Source: JADHLJ01 sp038146985
Lineage (GTDB): Bacteria > Pseudomonadota > Alphaproteobacteria > Thalassobaculales > Thalassobaculaceae
Length of the DNA: 64,000 nucleotides
Reading direction: 5' to 3'
Assembly (NCBI GenBank): GCA_038146985.1
Contig: JAYQSQ010000009.1
Location: 124,001 to 188,000 of the forward strand
Positions 26,303-34,954 of the stretch are shown here, in pieces. The notes below the pieces were generated by a model. The model did not search any database. It was not told the origin of the DNA and saw only the letters and a program-made list of their open reading frames with translations. The number at the start of each line of letters is the position of its first letter. The first letter of the stretch is position 1. The position numbers were made by a program, and so were the translations under genes.

Positions 26303-27205
26303 ATGGACATCGGCTTCGTCACCTTGGATGTCTTCACGTCTCGAACCTTCGGCGGGAACCCGTTGGCGGTGATCCCGGATGCCCGCGGTCTTACGACCGA
26401 GCAGATGCAGGCGATCACCGCCGAATTCAACTACTCCGAATCGACCTTCGTGCTGCCGCCGGAGGACCCGGCCAATACGGCCCGGGTGCGCATTTTCGAC
26501 CCGATGCATGAAATGCCCTTCGCGGGACATCCGAATGTCGGGACAGCTGTCGCCCTGGCCCGGTCCGGCGAGGTTTTCGGTAAGGCGATCGGTGACAGCG
26601 TCCGTTTCGAGGAGGAGGTCGGTCTCGTCGAGATCGACATTCTGCGGGATGGCGGGAGCCCCACGGGCGCACGTTTCACCGCGCCGGGCGCCGCCTCCTT
26701 CGGACCAATGTCCGAGGAGGAGGCGATTGCGAATGTTGCGGGCCTGGAGATTTCCGAGATCAATAGCGCGCGGCACATGCCCCAGCTGGTTACCTTGGGC
26801 ATCGGGTTTGTCTTCGTCGAATTGACGGACGAGGCGGCGCTTGGACATTGCGCCCCGCGCCTCGACATGTTCAAGACCCACCTTCCCATCGAGACCACCG
26901 ATGGCTTGTACGTCTATGTGCGCTCTCAGGACGGCGACGGTATCCGCGTGCGCTCCCGCATGTTCGCGCCGATGCACGGGATCGTCGAGGATCCGGCCAC
27001 CGGAAGTGCCGCGGCCATGCTGGGCGCGTTGCTGGGCAAGCTCGAACCCAGGACCGAGGATCTGACGGTGACCATCGACCAGGGCGTGGAAATGGGCCGG
27101 GCGAGCCGGATCGACGTCGGCGTCCGACGTTCGGTGGACGGTGTCGAGGCCGTCACGGTGGGCGGCAACGCCGTTCAGGTCATGCGCGGCGTGGTGACCC
27201 TTTGA
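26303..27205 (+). CDS. PhzF-family isomerase
   Basis: A 300-residue protein of the PhzF family (diaminopimelate-epimerase fold); known members isomerise phenazine precursors, many others have no assigned substrate. The start MDIGFVTLDVFTSRTFGGNP, the catalytic Glu in FNYSESTFVLPP and the motif EMPFAGHPNVGTA are typical, and GIVEDPATGSAAAMLGA mirrors the second half. The ATG at 26303 follows GGAGAGGG. It is third in the operon after the dehydratase and alaX-like genes. No phenazine genes are nearby, so an amino-acid-related substrate is more likely. Confidence 0.86.
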   Translation: MDIGFVTLDVFTSRTFGGNPLAVIPDARGLTTEQMQAITAEFNYSESTFVLPPEDPANTARVRIFDPMHEMPFAGHPNVGTAVALARSGEVFGKAIGDSVRFEEEVGLVEIDILRDGGSPTGARFTAPGAASFGPMSEEEAIANVAGLEISEINSARHMPQLVTLGIGFVFVELTDEAALGHCAPRLDMFKTHLPIETTDGLYVYVRSQDGDGIRVRSRMFAPMHGIVEDPATGSAAAMLGALLGKLEPRTEDLTVTIDQGVEMGRASRIDVGVRRSVDGVEAVTVGGNAVQVMRGVVTL

Positions 27206-27319
27206 AGATGTCTGGATAGGCGCCAAGGCCAAATTCGATCTTCACCCCATGGCCCTCGTCGGCTATAAGGCTGATCAGAACAGGATTTTACGTATCCTCA
27301 CCGGGTTTGGAATTCGCTG

Positions 27320-27616
27320 ATGGGAACCTATCTCGACGATCTTTGGAACGATCTTGAGCAGACCTGGGATCTGGCCATGACGGTCAATGATCTCGCCGAG
27401 GAAGAGCGTTCGGATGTCGCCAAGGCGTGGACAGGTCATTTCAAGCCATCCGAACTGGTCGACGTTGGGCGCACCGAGTCCGAAAGCCAAGGTGCCGCCG
27501 CTCCGACCAAGGTGTACTGCACGAACATCTATGGCCTGCAATTCAACGGCGAGACCAAGTATTGGATCCCGTTCCGCCATGGTGAGATCGATCTCGCGAA
27601 GTTTACCGAGGATTGA
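27320..27616 (+). CDS. Hypothetical protein, 98 residues
   Basis: I do not recognise this family. The protein is soluble and acidic, starts MGTYLDDLWNDLEQTWDLAM, and has a mixed C-terminal half ending KYWIPFRHGEIDLAKFTED. There is no signal peptide, membrane segment or metal motif; one Cys sits in VYCTNIYG. Codon use looks like its neighbours. It lies alone between the phzF-like gene and the secretion operon, with about 115-150 bp on each side. Confidence 0.6.
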   Translation: MGTYLDDLWNDLEQTWDLAMTVNDLAEEERSDVAKAWTGHFKPSELVDVGRTESESQGAAAPTKVYCTNIYGLQFNGETKYWIPFRHGEIDLAKFTED

Positions 27617-27646
27617 TCGCGGTTCTCCACGCTAGGCGTTCGCACC

Positions 27647-27659
27647 ACCACATCTGGTA
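27647..27659 (+). repeat. Palindromic 13-mer ACCACATCTGGTA, copy 2
   Basis: Identical to the copy at 6307-6319. It sits 111 bp upstream of the type I secretion ABC gene start. A TTGACA lies at 27688-27693, just downstream, but no good -10 box is found at normal spacing. The motif may be an operator. Confidence 0.4.
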
Positions 27660-27769
27660 GCGCCTGCCAGCGTTCGTGCCATATCGATTGACAATCGCCG
27701 CTGTGCTAAGGTGCTGGCGCGGAACTTGCACACGTCGTGTACAGTGCAATCTGGTGCCGGATATCGTCG

Positions 27770-29872
27770 ATGGCCAACCAAGAACCGGTCACGGTCAATA
27801 AGCTTCTGAAGGCGTGCTACACCGCGTTCATCGCGGCGGGAATATTCAGCTTCGCCGTCAACCTGCTGATGTTGACCTTGCCGATCTTCATGTTCCAGGT
27901 CTTCGACCGCGTCCTGGCCAGCCGGAGCATGTCGACGCTCTTCCTCCTGCTCCTGATGGCGGCCCTGGCGCTGGGGGTGCAGGCGGCCTTGGATGCGGTG
28001 CGGGCTTTTTCCTTCGTGCGGATCAGTGGCTGGATCGATCGCCGGGTCGGACCCATGCTGCTGTCGTCGATCATCGTCGACGCCCTCGATAGGGGCAAAC
28101 AGCCGAACAGCAATCCGCTGCGCTCCCTAGGGACCTTGCGGATGTTCCTGACCGGACCGGGCATGCTGACCATGCTCGATGTGCCCTGGGTGCCGATTTT
28201 CCTGATTCTCATCTTCATCGTGAATCCCGCCATGGGGTGGGCCGCGGTTTGTGGCGCGGTGGTGATGTTCGTTCTCGGCGTGATGAACGACAGGCTCACC
28301 CGTTCCGCCTTGAACGAAGCCCAGGAGTATTCGTCAAAGGCTTTCCAGGCGGCCGAATCGGCCGTGCGCAACGCCGCGGTCGTCGAAAGCATGGGCATGC
28401 GGCGCAATATCCTCATGCGCTGGCACAAGGAGAACGAGCAGGTACTGACCCTTCAGAGCAAGGCGAGCGACCGCGCCGCCGTTTTCCAGGCGATCTCCAA
28501 ATCGGCCCGTATGCTGATTCAGATGGTCATCATGTCGGTGGCGGTAACGCAGATCATCGATCCGAACACCGCCATGACTCCGGGAATGATGATCGCCTGC
28601 GTCCTGATCCTCGGCAGAGCGCTGCAGCCGGTCGAGATGGGGATCAGCCAGGCACGCCCGCTGATCGAGGCGATCAACGCTTACAAGGTGGTCGAAGAGA
28701 CGTTGCGGAGCGCGCAATCCCGTATCCAGCGCATGGAATTGCCGCCTCCCGAAGGTCATATCGTGGTCGAGAACGTGGGCTTTCAGCCGCCCGGTGTTCC
28801 GAAGCCGATCCTTCAGAGAATTGCGTTCGACGTGCATCCAGGGGAAGCGCTCGGCATCATCGGTCCCTCGGCGGCGGGAAAATCGACCTTGGCCCGGCTG
28901 CTTGTGGGCGTCGAGAAGCCGACGGTCGGACATGTGCGCATCGATGGGGCGGATGCTTATGACTGGAACGCCGACCAGCTTGGCCGCCATGTCGGGTTCA
29001 TGCCTCAGGACAGCGAGCTTTTCGCGGGAACGGTGGCGGATAACGTGGCGCGTCTGGAGGATGGCGCGGACCCGAATGAGATCATCAAGGCCTCCAAGGC
29101 GGCGGGTCTGCATGACATGGTCCTGAGGCTGCCGGAGGGATACGACACCCAGATCGGCAATGCCGGGGCGATCCTGTCCGGCGGTCAACGCCAGCGGGTG
29201 GCGCTGGCACGGGCCCTATTTGGGGATCCGAAGATCGTCGTGCTGGACGAGCCCAATGCAAGCCTCGACGCCAGCGGCGACGACGCGCTGATGGCGGCGA
29301 TCGCGGCGCTCAAGGCGGCGGGAACGACGGTCGTGATGGTCACGCACCGGCCGCAGAGCCTTGTTCACATGGACAAGGTGCTGATCCTTCAGAACGGCAT
29401 GATCCAGAAATACGGACCACGTGACGAGGTGCTAGGATTCCTGAACGGTGGCGCACCCGCCGCGCCCGAGCAGCGGTTGGGCGGCCCGGCGCCGTCGCTG
29501 CCGGCGCCACAGGCGGCGCTGCCGCCCAGCGCGGACCGGGCCTCTCAGCCGGCGCGTCCGATGACACCGGACATGTTCGCCGGGACGCGGCAGACGCCGA
29601 CGATGGCGCCGCTCGACGTGGCCGGTCCAGCCGGTCCGGAAGAAGACCAACCGGAAACGTCCGATGATGCTGTGTCGCCCGAACAGGAACGTGACGGCAC
29701 CCAGCCACCGGCAAATCAAGACGCGCCGATCGTGGAGCCGTCGCTGGCGCCTCTCCCCCCACGCCGGCCCAGGACCCGCGTTCTACAGCCGCCGAAAGTT
29801 GAGAAAGTCGAGGCAAAGGCGCTCAGCGTGCAGAGTGTTCAGGCGATTTCCGCTTTTCCGAGGCAGAAGTGA
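27770..29872 (+). CDS. Type I secretion ABC transporter (PrtD family) with Pro-rich C-terminal extension
   Basis: A 700-residue inner-membrane ABC exporter for unfolded proteins with C-terminal signals. Six membrane helices occupy about residues 20-310. The nucleotide-binding domain has Walker A IGPSAAGKST, signature LSGGQRQR and Walker B IVVLDEPNASLD. No C39 peptidase-like domain is present, as in PrtD/LapB-type RTX exporters. The ATP domain ends near residue 560; a further 139 residues, rich in Pro, Ala and acidic residues, are not part of the family core. The start at 27770 fits the family N-terminus. The membrane-fusion gene follows after 48 bp; no TolC-like gene or RTX substrate is in the window. 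Confidence 0.9.
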   Translation: MANQEPVTVNKLLKACYTAFIAAGIFSFAVNLLMLTLPIFMFQVFDRVLASRSMSTLFLLLLMAALALGVQAALDAVRAFSFVRISGWIDRRVGPMLLSSIIVDALDRGKQPNSNPLRSLGTLRMFLTGPGMLTMLDVPWVPIFLILIFIVNPAMGWAAVCGAVVMFVLGVMNDRLTRSALNEAQEYSSKAFQAAESAVRNAAVVESMGMRRNILMRWHKENEQVLTLQSKASDRAAVFQAISKSARMLIQMVIMSVAVTQIIDPNTAMTPGMMIACVLILGRALQPVEMGISQARPLIEAINAYKVVEETLRSAQSRIQRMELPPPEGHIVVENVGFQPPGVPKPILQRIAFDVHPGEALGIIGPSAAGKSTLARLLVGVEKPTVGHVRIDGADAYDWNADQLGRHVGFMPQDSELFAGTVADNVARLEDGADPNEIIKASKAAGLHDMVLRLPEGYDTQIGNAGAILSGGQRQRVALARALFGDPKIVVLDEPNASLDASGDDALMAAIAALKAAGTTVVMVTHRPQSLVHMDKVLILQNGMIQKYGPRDEVLGFLNGGAPAAPEQRLGGPAPSLPAPQAALPPSADRASQPARPMTPDMFAGTRQTPTMAPLDVAGPAGPEEDQPETSDDAVSPEQERDGTQPPANQDAPIVEPSLAPLPPRRPRTRVLQPPKVEKVEAKALSVQSVQAISAFPRQK

Positions 29873-29920
29873 GATGACGGAGTCGGACCTTCCGGTTACG
29901 CGTTGTCTGGATAAGGCATC

Positions 29921-31270
29921 ATGGCGATGACCGACGCCAAGCAACTCGTGCCGGTCGACGACCTCTATGCACTGAACGACACCGCCAATCCGAGACGCTG
30001 GCGTGGCGTCACGATCCTAGGCTTCGTCATCATTTTCATCTTTTTCGGGATGTTCGGGATTTGGGCGGCGTTCGCTCAGCTGGGAAGCGGCACGATTGCC
30101 TCGGGCCAGCTCCAGGTCGACAGCAACCAGAAAACCGTCCAGCATCTCGAAGGCGGGATTATCAGGCGAATCCATGTGCGAAACGGCGACGTGGTTCCCG
30201 CCGGCAAGGTCCTTTTGGAACTTGATGACACCCGCGTGCGGGTCGAGTTCGATCTGCTGGAACAGCAATATCTCGCGAATCTCGGTACCAATGCCCGGTT
30301 GGTGGCGGAACGGGATCGTGAAAAGGCGGTAACCTTTCCCAGCAGCTTGACCTCCCGCGCGTCGGAGCCCTACGTCCAGGAAATCCTGGAGGGGCAAAAG
30401 CGGCTGTTCGCCAATAGAACCAAAGCCTTGCGAAGCCAGATCAGCCTGTTGGACCGGCGGATCGGGCAAACCCGCGAAGAGATATCGGCGCTCTCGGCCC
30501 AGCAGAAGGCGGATGAACGCCAGCTCGAACTAATCGATGAGGAAATCGGGGATTTGCGTAAGCTTTTCGAAGCGGGCCTGGCACGCAAGACCCAATTGCT
30601 TGCGCTCGAGCGCATGGAGGCGGAACTTCACGGGAGTATCGGTAACCGGGAAGCCCTAATCGCGCGTGCCCGTCAGACGATCTCCGAAACTGAATTTCAG
30701 AAGATCAATCTGATCGAACAGTCGGCATCGGAGGTCGAGGCGCAGCTTCGCGAGGTGCAGGGCGCACTGGAGGATCTGGAGGACCGGCTGACGGCGGCGC
30801 GTGACGCGCTTGACCGCTCGCAGGTCACGGCACCTTATGCGGGCCGAATCTACGGATTGCGGTTCCACACGGAAGGTGGGGTCGTGGGACCCGGCGAGCC
30901 GATGATGGGGATCGTGCCGGAAAATGACGAGCTGATCGTCCAGGTTCGTATCGACCCGGTGGATCGCGACAATGTCGAGGTGGGCGCGACCGCGAGTGTC
31001 CGGCTGACCTCCTTCAGCCAACGGACGACCAAGCCGATCGACGGAAAGCTGATCGAGATTTCCGCCGATATCGTTCAGCAGGAAGGAACCCCTCCGTTTT
31101 ACGAGGCGCGGATCGAGCTCGATCCGGACAGCCTGGCGAAGCAGCCCGAGCTGCATCTTGTCCAGGGCATGCCGGCGACCGCGGTGATCAGCACCGGGGA
31201 CCAGACCCTGCTGGAGTATCTGCTGGCGCCCATCAGCCGAAGCCTTGAGCAGGCCTTGAGAGAGAATTGA
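29921..31270 (+). CDS. HlyD/PrtE-family membrane fusion protein of type I secretion
   Basis: A 449-residue periplasmic adaptor. A short cytoplasmic N-terminus precedes one membrane anchor (about residues 28-50, VTILGFVIIFIFFGMFGIW). The lipoyl half-motif GGIIRRIHVRNGDVVPAG follows, then a long coiled-coil hairpin (about 115-280) and the second lipoyl half near APYAGRIYGLRFHTEGGVV. It bridges the ABC transporter encoded upstream to an outer-membrane TolC-type channel elsewhere in the genome. The next gene, pseC, begins 7 bp after its stop, so glycan genes appear to be in the same operon. Confidence 0.9.
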   Translation: MAMTDAKQLVPVDDLYALNDTANPRRWRGVTILGFVIIFIFFGMFGIWAAFAQLGSGTIASGQLQVDSNQKTVQHLEGGIIRRIHVRNGDVVPAGKVLLELDDTRVRVEFDLLEQQYLANLGTNARLVAERDREKAVTFPSSLTSRASEPYVQEILEGQKRLFANRTKALRSQISLLDRRIGQTREEISALSAQQKADERQLELIDEEIGDLRKLFEAGLARKTQLLALERMEAELHGSIGNREALIARARQTISETEFQKINLIEQSASEVEAQLREVQGALEDLEDRLTAARDALDRSQVTAPYAGRIYGLRFHTEGGVVGPGEPMMGIVPENDELIVQVRIDPVDRDNVEVGATASVRLTSFSQRTTKPIDGKLIEISADIVQQEGTPPFYEARIELDPDSLAKQPELHLVQGMPATAVISTGDQTLLEYLLAPISRSLEQALREN

Positions 31271-31277
31271 CGCCGCG

Positions 31278-32516
31278 ATGGGATCCGAATTCCTGCCCTA
31301 TGGGCGCCAGGTGATCGACGACGACGATGTGGCGGCGGTTACCGCGGTGATGCGCGGCGACTGGCTGACCACCGGTCCCGCAGTCGAAACCTACGAGGCG
31401 GCGTTTGCCGAGCGTGTCGAAGCAAAGCATGCCATTTCCTGTTCGAGCGGAACGGCCGGGCTGCACCTTCTGGCCTTGGCCGGTGGCCTCGGCCCTGGCG
31501 ATCTGGTTGTCGTTCCCACGGTGACTTTCCTTGCCACGGCGAACGCCGCGCGGTACGTCGGCGCGGAGGTTGTTTTCGCCGATGTGGATCCGGAAACCGG
31601 CCTGATGCGGGTCGCCGATTTTCTCGACGCCGTGAAGCGGGCGCCCTCGGGCCGGCTCAAGGCCGTATTTCCCGTCCATCTGAACGGCCACTGCGTGGAC
31701 ATGCCGGGGCTGCGCGCCGTGGCCGACGGGCTTTTCGTTGCCGAGGACGCCTGCCACGCGCTCGGGGGAAATCAGCGCGCTCCTTCGGGAGAGATGGTCC
31801 CCATCGGCCGTTGTTCCGCCAGCGACGCGGCGATGTTCTCCACCCATCCGGTGAAGGCGATCGCCACCGGCGAAGGCGGCGTGCTGACCACCAATGACGA
31901 CGGATTGGCGGACCGTCTGCGGCGGTTTCGCAATCACGGCTTGGTGCGCGAGCCAGAGAGGTTCCGCAACCGCGCCATGGCGTTCGAGGCCGGCGGCACG
32001 GAACCCGCGCCCTGGTATTACGAGATGCACGAGCCGGGGTTCAATTACCGTTTGAACGATTTGCAATGCGCCTTGGGTCTCAGTCAGTTGCGACGGCTTA
32101 ACGGATTCGTCTCGAAACGCCGCGCGCTGCGTGACCGTTATGGACAACTGCTGACGGGTCTCGGTCCGCATGTTCGGCCGATCACGGTGGCCGGAGGCTG
32201 CGAGCCGGCCTGGCATCTGGCGGTGGCGTTGATCGATTTCAAGGCGTTGGACACCACGCGGACCCAGGTCATGAACCGCCTGCGGGACAAGGGTATCGGC
32301 ACGCAGGTCCACTACATTCCGGTTCACAAACAACCTTATTATCGGGATCGCTACGATACGCCTGCATTGCCGGGCGCCGAGAGGTATTATGAGCGCTGCC
32401 TAAGCCTCCCTTTGTTTCCGGCGATGGAGGATGGCGACGTGGATCGGGTTATCGAGGCGCTGGCCGAGGTGCTTGGGCTTCAGGCCGGTGCCGGTAACAC
32501 GGGGATGAATTCATGA
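31278..32516 (+). CDS. pseC: UDP-4-amino-4,6-dideoxy-N-acetyl-beta-L-altrosamine transaminase
   Basis: A 412-residue PLP aminotransferase of the DegT/DnrJ/EryC1 group acting as the second step of pseudaminic acid synthesis. The N-terminal LPYGRQVIDDDDVAAVTAVM and the pocket segment SSGTAGLHLLALA fit PseC. The PLP lysine is in FSTHPVKAIATGEGG. It overlaps pseB by 4 bp, and that pairing with the first pathway enzyme is the main reason to choose PseC over other DegT enzymes such as perosamine synthase. The remaining genes (pseF, pseG, pseH, pseI) are not in the window. Confidence 0.86.
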   Translation: MGSEFLPYGRQVIDDDDVAAVTAVMRGDWLTTGPAVETYEAAFAERVEAKHAISCSSGTAGLHLLALAGGLGPGDLVVVPTVTFLATANAARYVGAEVVFADVDPETGLMRVADFLDAVKRAPSGRLKAVFPVHLNGHCVDMPGLRAVADGLFVAEDACHALGGNQRAPSGEMVPIGRCSASDAAMFSTHPVKAIATGEGGVLTTNDDGLADRLRRFRNHGLVREPERFRNRAMAFEAGGTEPAPWYYEMHEPGFNYRLNDLQCALGLSQLRRLNGFVSKRRALRDRYGQLLTGLGPHVRPITVAGGCEPAWHLAVALIDFKALDTTRTQVMNRLRDKGIGTQVHYIPVHKQPYYRDRYDTPALPGAERYYERCLSLPLFPAMEDGDVDRVIEALAEVLGLQAGAGNTGMNS

Positions 32517-33541
32517 GCACCACGCATCACCGCTTCGACGCCAATCAGATCGATCTTAGCGGCAAGACGATCCTGGTTACCGGCGGTACAGGGTCCTTCG
32601 GACGTGCCTTCATCCGCACGGTCCTCGCGAAGTATGATCTGCGCCGCTGTATCGTGTTTTCCCGCGATGAGCTGAAGCAATATGAAATGGCGCAGGAATA
32701 CCCGTCTGGACCGGGAAAGCCGATCCGCTATTTCATCGGTGACGTGCGGGACGTCGAACGTCTGGAACTTGCGATGCGCGGCGTTGACTATGTCGTCCAC
32801 GCCGCCGCGATGAAGCATGTCACGACGGCGGAATACAATCCCTTTGAATGCGTGAAGACCAACATCAACGGTGCTGAGAACGTGGTCATGGCCGCGATCC
32901 GGACCGGGGTAAGGAAAGTGATCGCGCTGTCCACCGACAAGGCCGCGAACCCGATCAATCTCTATGGCGCGACCAAGCTTGCCTCCGACAAGATATTCGT
33001 CGCCGGAAACAACCTCTCCGGTGCCGGCGGTTGTGATTTTTCGGTCGTGCGCTATGGCAATGTCATCGGCTCGCGTGGCAGCGTGATCCCATTCTTCCAG
33101 AAACTGATCGAGGAAGGCGCCAAGGAACTCCCCATCACGGACGAGCGGATGACCCGTTTCTGGATCACCCTGGAACAAGGCGTTTCGTTCGTGCTGTCCT
33201 GCATGGAAATGATGCGCGGCGGCGAAATCTTCGTTCCGAAGATCACCTCCATGCGGGTGACGGACATGGCGCGTTGTATGGCGCCGGACTTGCCCCATAA
33301 GGTCGTCGGAATCCGGGCCGGGGAAAAGCTGCACGAAGTCATGATTTCCGAGGACGACGCCCGCGTGACGGTGGAGCTGGAAGACCGCTACGCCATCCTC
33401 GCGCCGTTTCTCGAAGCGCGAAACCGGATCTATCTCGAGCGGGGCGCCAAACCGGTTGCCGGCGATTTCCGTTACGCGAGCGATACCAACAGCGCATGGC
33501 TGAGTTCCGAAGATCTGCGCCGGATGATTGACGATCTTTAA
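32513..33541 (+). CDS. pseB: UDP-N-acetylglucosamine 4,6-dehydratase (inverting)
   Basis: A 342-residue short-chain dehydrogenase/reductase that starts pseudaminic acid synthesis by dehydrating and epimerising UDP-GlcNAc. The Rossmann motif is VTGGTGSFGRAFI; FSRDELKQYEM is a PseB/FlaA1 hallmark; the active-site pair is in NLYGATKLASDK. It is cytoplasmic. Gene order is pseC-pseB, reversed from the pathway but tightly coupled. In other bacteria the product glycosylates flagellin or enters surface polysaccharide; here the neighbouring type I secretion genes suggest a surface layer or capsule. Confidence 0.9.
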   Translation: MSTTHHRFDANQIDLSGKTILVTGGTGSFGRAFIRTVLAKYDLRRCIVFSRDELKQYEMAQEYPSGPGKPIRYFIGDVRDVERLELAMRGVDYVVHAAAMKHVTTAEYNPFECVKTNINGAENVVMAAIRTGVRKVIALSTDKAANPINLYGATKLASDKIFVAGNNLSGAGGCDFSVVRYGNVIGSRGSVIPFFQKLIEEGAKELPITDERMTRFWITLEQGVSFVLSCMEMMRGGEIFVPKITSMRVTDMARCMAPDLPHKVVGIRAGEKLHEVMISEDDARVTVELEDRYAILAPFLEARNRIYLERGAKPVAGDFRYASDTNSAWLSSEDLRRMIDDL

Positions 33542-33679
33542 GATGCGAAGGTCGGTAACGGAGGAACGCGCGCCGCGCGCGCCCTGACCGTTCTGATTGC
33601 GTCCTGCCTGTCGCGCATGGACGAGACGCGGTGCCCCGACTGTCGTACTGGCGAAGTCTCTTTGTTTGGGACATCCGCC

Positions 33680-34942
33680 ATGCCGGCCTTCTCGGCTTCC
33701 ACACTTGCCCTACTGGTCAGCGTCGCCTTGGTATGGACGGCCAATGGCCTGTGCTTCACGCTGCTTGCGGTCCGGCTGAATGTCGAGGGCTTCTCAGCTT
33801 CCGATGTGGGTGTCGTGACGACCGGCTATTTCGTGGGCCAGCTTGCCGGTGCGGTGTTCTGTGGGCGGATGATTGAGCGGGTCGGTCATGTACGCGCCTT
33901 CGCCGCCTTCGCCGCGATTGTGTCCGCGAGCGTCATCGGCTACGCGATCCATGTCGATCTCGTGACTTGGACGGTGATCCGCATGCTGCATGGCGTGTGC
34001 ATCGCGGGATCGCTCATGGTCGCCGAAAGCTGGCTGAACGGCGCAACCTCCAACGACAGCCGTGGCAGACTGCTGGCGGTCTATACCATCATCCAATATC
34101 TGGCGATGAGCGCCGGTCAGCAGTTCATGAACCTCAAAGCACCCACGGGGTTCGAGTTGTTCGCTGCGGCGTCGATCCTGTTTTCGCTTTCCCTTGTGCC
34201 GCTGGTTCTGTCCCGCTCGGTCGTTGCCGGTGAAGTGGCCCCCTCGCGTCTCGGACTGAAGCAGTTGATCGGTATCTCGCCGCTCGGCGTGATCGGCTGT
34301 TTCGCTGGCGGGGCGCTGGTCGCGATCCTGCTGGCTCTCATGCCGGTTTACCTCAATGACCGGGGATTCGAGGTCTCCGACATTGCCCTGTTCATGAGCG
34401 TCATTATCCTCGGTGGGCTGCTGGTGCAGTATCCCGTGGGACGGGCGTCCGATCTGTTCGACCGACGCACGGTGATCGCCGTGGCCCTGTTCACCGGGGG
34501 CGGCGTGTGCTTCGCCATCAGTTTGGCGCCGGAGCTTGGCTTCTGGCCGCTCGCGGCGATGACGGTGCTTTATGGGGGCATCGCTTTCGCGCTCTATCCC
34601 CTTGCCGTCTCGCATGCGAACGACTTCCTCGATCCAGCGGACCTTGTAGCGGCCAGCGCCGGATTAATCATGGCCATGGCGGTCGGCGCGGCGATCGGGC
34701 CGTTGGGCGCCGCCATGCTGATGGAAACCATGGGGCCGGCCGGACTGTACATCGCCAGCGGGGCGGCCTGTTTCGCGATTGGGGGATTCGCGGTCTACCG
34801 GATGACCCGAAGACCCGCTGTCGCCAATGAGGAGCAGGGTCCCTATGTCCTCCTCTCGCGCAGCACGGCGGCCTCGGCCGAACTTGATCCGCGCGCGGAC
34901 CTTGACGGCGAAGGGCCGCTTGAACCGGAATACAAGCCCTGA
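33680..34942 (+). CDS. MFS transporter, YcaD-like
   Basis: A 420-residue integral membrane protein with about 12 predicted helices, starting at ALLVSVALVWTANGLCFTLL. MFS loop features are present (CGRMIERVGHVRAFAAFA and GRASDLFDRRTVIAVALF). The closest family I can suggest is the YcaD/MFS_1 group of unknown substrate, given VIRMLHGVCIAGSLMVAESW. The ATG at 33680 is preferred; an in-frame ATG at 33617 would add a Cys-rich leader that does not look membrane-directed. It converges with soeC, 12 bp apart. Confidence 0.8.
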   Translation: MPAFSASTLALLVSVALVWTANGLCFTLLAVRLNVEGFSASDVGVVTTGYFVGQLAGAVFCGRMIERVGHVRAFAAFAAIVSASVIGYAIHVDLVTWTVIRMLHGVCIAGSLMVAESWLNGATSNDSRGRLLAVYTIIQYLAMSAGQQFMNLKAPTGFELFAAASILFSLSLVPLVLSRSVVAGEVAPSRLGLKQLIGISPLGVIGCFAGGALVAILLALMPVYLNDRGFEVSDIALFMSVIILGGLLVQYPVGRASDLFDRRTVIAVALFTGGGVCFAISLAPELGFWPLAAMTVLYGGIAFALYPLAVSHANDFLDPADLVAASAGLIMAMAVGAAIGPLGAAMLMETMGPAGLYIASGAACFAIGGFAVYRMTRRPAVANEEQGPYVLLSRSTAASAELDPRADLDGEGPLEPEYKP

Positions 34943-34954
34943 CCGGGTTGCGTA

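Noticed and set aside
31278..32516. Perosamine synthase instead of PseC
   Set aside because: The coupled partner is an inverting UDP-GlcNAc 4,6-dehydratase (PseB) rather than a GDP-mannose dehydratase.
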